The notes under the pieces were generated by a model, which did not search any database, had not been told where the DNA came from, and saw only the letters and a program-made list of their open reading frames with translations. Positions 7,003-11,065 of a stretch of DNA of 11,065 nucleotides are shown one piece after another; the stretch's first letter is position 1, and each line of letters opens with the position of its first letter. Source of the stretch: an uncultured Pseudomonadota bacterium. GTDB lineage: Bacteria > Pseudomonadota > Alphaproteobacteria > Rs-D84. The DNA lies in NCBI GenBank assembly GCA_947303165.1, contig CAMYXE010000009.1, positions 1 to 11,065 of the forward strand, written 5' to 3'. A program made the position numbers and the translations under genes.

Positions 7003-7596
7003 TTGGCACGCGATTCAAACTCAGATACCGCACAAGATGCATATAGAAAATTATTTAATGCCTTGATTAAAGATTTTTCCAAAGAATATGATTGTAAAAT
7101 ACAATTTGATGTTGTCAGAGATTGGGACGAATTACCTGACATGTTTAAAACGCAAAAAAAGTGGATAGTTTCTGATGCTATTACCACTGGACTACATATA
7201 CAATGCACTGGGTATATAACCAACAGCAACATGTCCGAAGAAGAAAAAAACAAACTACGCGAAGAATATGAAAAAAATTTAGCAAAAAATAACCTAGATA
7301 ATTCCAAAATTTCTGCAATATACATTAATATAGAAGCTATTAGAAAACTTTATCCTGACCCAACAGATTTTTTCTATCATACTCTCGAGAGTTTTGTACA
7401 CGAAATGCATCATGCATTGGATTATCAAAATACACGACAGGGTGCACTGGGTTCACAAATCGAGCATATTGACAGACTAACATATGTCGATGCATCCGAA
7501 AACTTTAATGATAATCGTGCTTCTGCAACAGAACGTAGCTCAGACAAAATAGGCGAAACCATAATAAAAAAATTAAAGAAATCTCGGTTATTTTAG
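7003..7596 (+). CDS. Putative HExxH zinc metallopeptidase, family unknown
   Basis: Up to 197 residues if started at the TTG at 7003. The key feature is ESFVHEMHHALDYQ: His133, Glu134 and His137 form an HExxH zinc site on a helix. A third ligand further on is likely, either Glu166 or Glu177 in the stretch ENFNDNRASATERSSD; this E-after-HExxH layout resembles gluzincin-type phage or effector peptidases. Upstream lies a helical region (8-28), a beta-rich part (33-70) and a charged Lys/Glu helix (77-98). There is no signal peptide. The start is uncertain: no ribosome site precedes the TTG, and the first ATG (7141) would remove 46 residues but keep the zinc motif. The base composition is as A-rich as the preceding ORF. 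The target is unknown; a peptidase of an accessory element or an effector is possible. Confidence 0.7.
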   Translation: MARDSNSDTAQDAYRKLFNALIKDFSKEYDCKIQFDVVRDWDELPDMFKTQKKWIVSDAITTGLHIQCTGYITNSNMSEEEKNKLREEYEKNLAKNNLDNSKISAIYINIEAIRKLYPDPTDFFYHTLESFVHEMHHALDYQNTRQGALGSQIEHIDRLTYVDASENFNDNRASATERSSDKIGETIIKKLKKSRLF

Positions 7597-7672
7597 GTGC
7601 TTTAACCCGTTTCATTAAATCAACCAAATCTTGTTTATTTTCTGCTAAGATAGTGCAAGCGGTCAGTAACAG

Positions 7673-7706
7673 AAAAACATATCATATAAACCTATCGTTT
7701 TATATG
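7673..7706 (-). terminator. Weak hairpin after the hydrolase-like gene
   Basis: A 9-pair, A/T-rich stem with one bulged base (7683-7691 with 7697-7706) and a 5-base loop that includes the stop codon of the minus-strand gene. On the minus strand a TTTTT run follows at 7677-7673. It is a plausible but weak terminator. Confidence 0.35.
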
Positions 7707-9059
7707 TTGGGAATGCAACATATGAATTTGTTGGGTGTCTTCAATATATTTATAAACCTTGCCCATGAATTCGTTTCCATTCACAACCATCTTCATAAAT
7801 ATATTACGTGTGTTATCATCATTAATATCATTCAAAACCAAATCTTCAATTGGTGGCATCGGTTTGAATCCATTATCTTGATCAAATGAATTTCTTATCC
7901 CATTAATCAGAACATTATGTGCCAGCAACGCTAACAATTGACCATCATTGGTTGCACCATATTCAGGATCAAAATGTGCATCGTTATGTTCATCGCCTGA
8001 AATCTTGTTTGGACCTGTTGTTTCATTTGGATATTTAAACCGCTGTTTAACAACGAAAGTATTGCCATTACGCCCACCTAGGAACATTGGTGGCATATTC
8101 CATTTCCAATCTGGGCTACCCTCATTGAACATGATTACTTCTTTTGTGCAATTTTCTTTGATGTATTTATATATCCAATTATTTGGCATATCAACAATAT
8201 GATCATACGCAGATGTAAAACCGATAAATTGAAATTTTGATTGCCCCAATGCACAAGACGGCGCAAAAGCAACAACCAGTACTTGTGACATTACACGACG
8301 AATTTCATTAGGGGTATAACCCAATTCACGCATAGTATCCGTCATTTTTTGTTCCATAACATGCATAACATGCGCACCATGACACAAACAAATAAAATTT
8401 ATCCCGCGCGCACGGCGCAACGCAGTATCAATCGGTAAACGCATACCATTCTCATTAGTGATTCGCGGTAACAGAATCTTATTAAACATTTCGTATGGGT
8501 ATTCCGGCGAGAAATCTTCGTACGGTTGCGAATGTGCAACAACTGCTCCTACCGTAGATAGAATCTCAGGGAAAGGAAAATTCAATTGTTCCATAAATTG
8601 CCAAATTTTGTCTAGCAACCGAGATATTATCTCTTCGCTATCGCCATCATAAACAAATTGTATTTTGCTAACCGCTTTTGAATCTCCATTAACCAAAAAT
8701 GGCAAAACTTTACGACGAAAAACATTATCAAGATTTTTTTCTGTCATATAAATAGCCGAAGACATATTGTGTCTGGGCAAAACATCATTACCTTCCTTGC
8801 TAAACGCGACTAACCGTTCAGGTCGATTTTCTGCAATAGTTAATGAATCGTACATAACAACATAGTTTGGGACAGGCCAAAGATCTCTCAACACCTCGTA
8901 TTCAACCATCGCGCCAAGGCGTGTTGCACGTTGCTCGTTAACTATACCATTGCCACCAATGTAAACCGTACATACTTGGTCACCTGGTATAGAATCAACC
9001 TGTTCTAAATCATTGAACGGTGCAGGAACAAATTGATAAATTCTAAAATCTTCAACCAT
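7692..9059 (-). CDS. Unknown protein with alpha/beta-hydrolase-like motif order
   Basis: A 455-residue protein of no family I recognise. An N-terminal strand and glycine turn (VCTVYIGGNG, 29-38) resembles an oxyanion loop. A central strand and turn (INFICLCHGAHV, 220-231) fits a nucleophile elbow with Cys226 in the nucleophile place. A strand (LVVAFAPS, 261-268) follows, then IGFTSAYDHIVD (279-290) with Asp286 or Asp290, and DEHNDAHFDP (356-365) with His358 or His362. Strand-Cys, strand-Asp and late His in this order match the alpha/beta-hydrolase fold, as in dienelactone hydrolase, which also uses Cys. This is inference from motif order only. There is no signal peptide or membrane segment. 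It starts 6 bases after a mini-lipoprotein gene with which it forms an operon. The weak GAG-type ribosome site suggests coupled translation. Confidence 0.85.
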   Translation of the reverse strand: MVEDFRIYQFVPAPFNDLEQVDSIPGDQVCTVYIGGNGIVNEQRATRLGAMVEYEVLRDLWPVPNYVVMYDSLTIAENRPERLVAFSKEGNDVLPRHNMSSAIYMTEKNLDNVFRRKVLPFLVNGDSKAVSKIQFVYDGDSEEIISRLLDKIWQFMEQLNFPFPEILSTVGAVVAHSQPYEDFSPEYPYEMFNKILLPRITNENGMRLPIDTALRRARGINFICLCHGAHVMHVMEQKMTDTMRELGYTPNEIRRVMSQVLVVAFAPSCALGQSKFQFIGFTSAYDHIVDMPNNWIYKYIKENCTKEVIMFNEGSPDWKWNMPPMFLGGRNGNTFVVKQRFKYPNETTGPNKISGDEHNDAHFDPEYGATNDGQLLALLAHNVLINGIRNSFDQDNGFKPMPPIEDLVLNDINDDNTRNIFMKMVVNGNEFMGKVYKYIEDTQQIHMLHSQHIKR

Positions 9060-9065
9060 GCTCTT

Positions 9066-9176
9066 TTAATACACTGGATAATTCCGCAACGGGCCTTCTG
9101 GACGTGATAGGCCAGATTTCACACCACACGCCCCCAACATCAAAACACATAACAAAAGCAATATTACCTTTTTCAT
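9066..9176 (-). CDS. Small lipoprotein, LptM/YifL-like
   Basis: A 36-residue protein: MKKVILLLLCVLMLGACGV is a textbook lipoprotein signal with lipobox LGAC, so the mature protein would start at Cys17. Only 20 residues remain, beginning CGVKSGLSRPEGPL. This resembles the LptM signature CGqKGPLylP. LptM is a small outer-membrane lipoprotein that assists LptD folding in enterobacteria. In many proteobacteria the relative of this gene sits next to lysA; here it precedes an unknown hydrolase-like gene, so the LptM role is only a suggestion. It is easily missed because of its size. The ATG follows a strong promoter by 7 bases with no ribosome site, so its mRNA is probably leaderless. Confidence 0.8.
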   Translation of the reverse strand: MKKVILLLLCVLMLGACGVKSGLSRPEGPLRNYPVY

Positions 9177-9183
9177 ACTTTAA

Positions 9184-9211
9184 ATTATATCATACAACAG
9201 CCCTAAGTCAA
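9184..9211 (-). promoter_or_regulatory. Promoter of the lipoprotein/hydrolase operon, probably leaderless
   Basis: On the minus strand: TTGACT (9211-9206), a 16-base spacer and TATAAT (9189-9184) with a TG extension (TGATATAAT). It is close to an ideal sigma70-type promoter. The -10 box ends 7 bases before the ATG at 9176, so the message should begin at or next to the start codon. Confidence 0.75.
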
Positions 9212-9247
9212 ATTTTGGCTGCGTATCGATCCCAGTTTGCGCATTAC

Positions 9248-9275
9248 TTGACAAAATAAAAGAAATATATACAAT
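9248..9275 (+). promoter_or_regulatory. Promoter of the small basic protein gene
   Basis: Perfect TTGACA (9248-9253), a 16-base spacer and TACAAT (9270-9275). Transcription would begin near 9282, leaving a leader of about 35 bases with the AAGGA ribosome site at 9304-9308. It is back-to-back with the lipoprotein promoter. Confidence 0.7.
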
Positions 9276-9316
9276 TTATTTCGAAAAGTGGGCGCACGAA
9301 ACAAAGGATTAACTAT

Positions 9317-9655
9317 ATGGAATCAACTAAAAAACAGAAAAAGAAAACAAGGCGGGCATCACAATACCAACTGAGTCTAATAAGGCTTCTGGAATATATT
9401 GACACGGCACCATCGGCATCCAGGTCACATCAGAAAGAACCGATTGATGATGAAAATGATAGATTGGTATACACATGGCAAGTTGGCGATTATCAAATTG
9501 ATTCCTCTCTTCGTATCGTTGGGGAAATTTTACCAGATGATAAAGTGTTACCAAAATTCTCTCTCCGCAAGAAAGATCTCCATATAGTTTTTGAACATTG
9601 TAAGAAACGACAAAGTGAATTGTTGAAACAACTGAAAAGTCAAAAGAAAAAATAA
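9317..9655 (+). CDS. Small basic hypothetical protein
   Basis: A 112-residue protein of no recognised family. The ends are strongly basic (STKKQKKKTRRASQ at the start, LKSQKKK at the end). The middle holds a short helix (LSLIRLLEYIDTA, 19-31) and a likely beta segment with TWQVGDYQIDSSLRIVGEIL (53-72). A C-terminal helix is rich in Lys and Glu. The charge pattern would allow nucleic-acid or ribosome binding, but there is no specific motif. The ATG is well supported by AAGGA 8 bases upstream and by a strong promoter. The gene stands alone, and a hairpin terminator overlaps its stop codon, so it is an independent transcription unit. Confidence 0.8.
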   Translation: MESTKKQKKKTRRASQYQLSLIRLLEYIDTAPSASRSHQKEPIDDENDRLVYTWQVGDYQIDSSLRIVGEILPDDKVLPKFSLRKKDLHIVFEHCKKRQSELLKQLKSQKKK

Positions 9656-9680
9656 AAATCCGCCAATATGGTGGATTTTT
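9654..9680. terminator. Bidirectional rho-independent terminator
   Basis: An 11-base stem (AAAAATCCGCC / GGTGGATTTTT, one G-T pair) with an AATAT loop. Runs of T follow on both strands, so it can end both the small basic protein gene (plus) and cutA (minus), which converge here. The left arm overlaps the plus-strand stop codon. Confidence 0.85.
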
Positions 9681-9709
9681 ATTATACTAGTAATAATCAC
9701 ATTGAAAAT

Positions 9710-10033
9710 TTAGTCTAATTTCTGTGTCACTTCGTCAATCCAACTAAAATAATTTTGCGAACCGCGCTTAATATCGATTGCGATAATTTCTGGAACATCA
9801 TAAGAATGCATTGATTTAATCTTGGATTCTAATGCGTCATATAAATTCCATGTGGTTTTAAACAGCACCAAGATTTCAGGTTCATGTTGCACTTTGCCAC
9901 GCCATGTATAATGACTGGCGATATTTATTACCTGAGCGCAGGCGGCAAATTTGTTTTCCAAAACGGCATTTATGACCGCTGTTGCATCCGCCTCGCCGGC
10001 AAAAGTAGTTAATACGATACAATATTTTTCCAT
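9710..10033 (-). CDS. cutA: CutA1 family protein
   Basis: A 107-residue protein of the trimeric, ferredoxin-like-fold CutA1 family, named for tolerance to copper and other divalent cations; its true cellular role is still unclear. Family marks are the N-terminal strand YCIVLTTFAGEADA, then VLENKFAACAQVINIASHYTWRGKV (26-50) and EPEILVLFKTT. Also present are the HSYDVPEIIAIDI segment (76-88) and the final YFSWIDEVTQ helix. Cys33 and the Trp/Tyr positions match the family. The length is normal. The ATG has AAAGGA upstream and a near-consensus promoter, so the gene is expressed on its own although it lies just downstream of the MFS gene. Confidence 0.95.
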   Translation of the reverse strand: MEKYCIVLTTFAGEADATAVINAVLENKFAACAQVINIASHYTWRGKVQHEPEILVLFKTTWNLYDALESKIKSMHSYDVPEIIAIDIKRGSQNYFSWIDEVTQKLD

Positions 10034-10063
10034 ATGCTTATTCCTTTATTGTCATATACCACT

Positions 10064-10092
10064 ATTTTACCCAACTGTAAAACCGGTGTCAA
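10064..10092 (-). promoter_or_regulatory. cutA promoter
   Basis: On the minus strand: perfect TTGACA (10092-10087), a 17-base spacer and TAAAAT (10069-10064). It sits in the 69-base gap after the MFS gene, so cutA does not depend on read-through. The leader is about 24 bases long and contains AAAGGA. Confidence 0.8.
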
Positions 10093-10102
10093 AAAATTGA
10101 TA

Positions 10103-11065
10103 TTATCTATATCTTTTCAGCATCCAATAATATCCTGCACCGATTAATAGGTTGCAAAAAATAAGCACAACCATTGCAAACCAAACCGACGAAACATCTG
10201 CAACCACACCAACCACCCAGTAAACAACCGCCGACAAAATTCCCCCCATTAATGAAACTATCGAACCCATCGTGGCACGCTGTTTGGGTGATAATTCTTT
10301 TTGTAACAGTGCCGATTCCGCCGTCCTACATGTGCCCCAGAGCAGATTTGTCCCCGATTGTATAAACGGGGTCGCAAAATTATTTAACACTACCGCAATA
10401 GCCTTGATTATTGTCATGCCAAGCGTAGATGCCACCAAAATTCTATAGAAACCAAACTTGCGGAAATATGGCGCAATAGAATAACTAATTGCCCCACATG
10501 TCTGTTTTATAATACGCGCCACATTAACCATCCATGTTGGAATCAGCATATTAAAATACACACCCTCAAGTCTGTATGCAGAAAAGCTAACCGCATGATT
10601 TAGCATCTGGATTGTTGCCAATATACGTAATTTCTTGTTATTTACAAATGCCTTGATTGCAATCATGAAATGTTTAAACGAAGTGCATTCTGTCACAGTA
10701 TGTTTTTTAGGTTCAACAAACCGCAAAGAAATCAAAATCGGAACAATACCGAATATCACCGAAACCCACGCCAAAACATTTAAAGAATAAAAATATGTGA
10801 TTACCGCAGCAACCAAAGCACCAGTTCCCAATCCAATTTGTCCAAAGGTTTTGCTGCGTGCATATACAATATCGTATTTATCTGATTTGCGTAATTCTTC
10901 CATCGTTTCATACATCAATGCGTCATCTGTACCAGATGCAAATGCATCGGAAAAGGCCCATGCTACCGCGCCCAAAATTAATAAATATTTATATCCGAAA
11001 CTTCCAGCCATGGCAAACATTAAAAACGCAATCAATCCCAAAACAGATGATAGAACCAGTGTTTT
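10103..11065 (-). CDS. MFS-type transporter, N-terminus cut off by the window
   Basis: The frame is open to the right edge, giving 320 visible residues. The TTG at 11041 is probably internal, because coding sequence continues upstream of it. The protein has about nine or ten hydrophobic segments, so the first two or three helices are missing. The loop after the first visible pair, with FASGTDDALMYETM, matches the SG.d.Al.yd pattern of some major facilitator permeases. A long cytoplasmic loop (RFVEPKKHTVTECTSFKHF) divides the two halves. The ELSPKQRATMGSIVSLMGG segment near the end is also typical of these MFS proteins. It should be an inner-membrane secondary transporter; the substrate cannot be told. 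The C-terminus is complete and ends in WMLKRYR. No terminator is seen before the cutA promoter. Confidence 0.85.
   Translation of the reverse strand, partial: KTLVLSSVLGLIAFLMFAMAGSFGYKYLLILGAVAWAFSDAFASGTDDALMYETMEELRKSDKYDIVYARSKTFGQIGLGTGALVAAVITYFYSLNVLAWVSVIFGIVPILISLRFVEPKKHTVTECTSFKHFMIAIKAFVNNKKLRILATIQMLNHAVSFSAYRLEGVYFNMLIPTWMVNVARIIKQTCGAISYSIAPYFRKFGFYRILVASTLGMTIIKAIAVVLNNFATPFIQSGTNLLWGTCRTAESALLQKELSPKQRATMGSIVSLMGGILSAVVYWVVGVVADVSSVWFAMVVLIFCNLLIGAGYYWMLKRYR

Noticed and set aside
6985..7005. Programmed +1 frameshift joining the two A-rich ORFs
   Set aside because: The codons at the joint (ACT TAA) do not allow good re-pairing in the +1 frame, and there is no upstream SD-like stimulator or downstream hairpin. 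A plain indel or reinitiation is more likely.
6509..7691. Integrated element with a duplicated tRNA attachment site
   Set aside because: No integrase gene and no repeat of the tRNA-Leu 3' end were found in the window. Only the composition shift remains as a hint.

Overview
The window looks like a chromosomal segment of a low-to-moderate GC alphaproteobacterium. It carries single-copy core genes in alphaproteobacterial style: map directly followed by radC, a small coiled-coil gene overlapping zapA (the ZauP-ZapA pair known from Caulobacter), and a ParC of about 743 residues with the short C-terminus ending in [10 protein letters not shown]. The even, moderate AT-richness and several lineage-specific proteins suggest a reduced or host-associated lineage (Rickettsiales/Holosporales or uncultured gut alphaproteobacteria). 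That placement is inference. No insertion sequence, CRISPR array or rRNA gene is visible.

Layout, left to right. (1) 1-1732, plus strand: the 3' end of holA (DNA polymerase III delta), map, and radC, tightly packed. (2) 3228-1735, minus strand: a two-gene operon of unknown function, made of an acidic disordered protein and a two-pass membrane protein. It converges on radC with only 2 bases between the stop codons. (3) 3311-6080, plus strand: zauP-like gene, zapA, and parC, a cell-division and chromosome-segregation block. (4) 6326-6153, minus strand: rpmG (ribosomal protein L33), followed by a strong hairpin terminator. (5) 6424-6508: tRNA-Leu(UAG) with encoded CCA. (6) 6600-7596, plus strand: two very A-rich ORFs of unknown family, the second carrying an HExxH zinc-metallopeptidase motif. 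(7) 9176-7692, minus strand: a 36-residue lipoprotein resembling LptM/YifL, then a 455-residue unknown protein whose motif order resembles an alpha/beta-hydrolase with a cysteine nucleophile. (8) 9317-9655, plus strand: a small basic unknown protein. (9) 10033-9710, minus strand: cutA. (10) 11065-10103, minus strand: an MFS transporter cut off by the window edge.

The promoters are unusually readable. Three of them (zauP, rpmG, cutA) share a -35 of TTGAxx type, a 17-base spacer and a TAAAAT -10. Three others share an extended -10, TGATATAAT. In two of the six (zauP and the small lipoprotein), the -10 box ends only 6 or 7 bases before the ATG and there is no Shine-Dalgarno sequence, so these mRNAs are probably leaderless. 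parC may behave similarly.

The parts that most resemble undescribed biology are the acidic/membrane protein operon at 1735-3228, the A-rich metallopeptidase pair beside the tRNA gene, and the mini-lipoprotein plus hydrolase-like operon. The first has a TrbC/VirB2-like topology but no recognised family. None of these could be identified by homology from the sequence alone.
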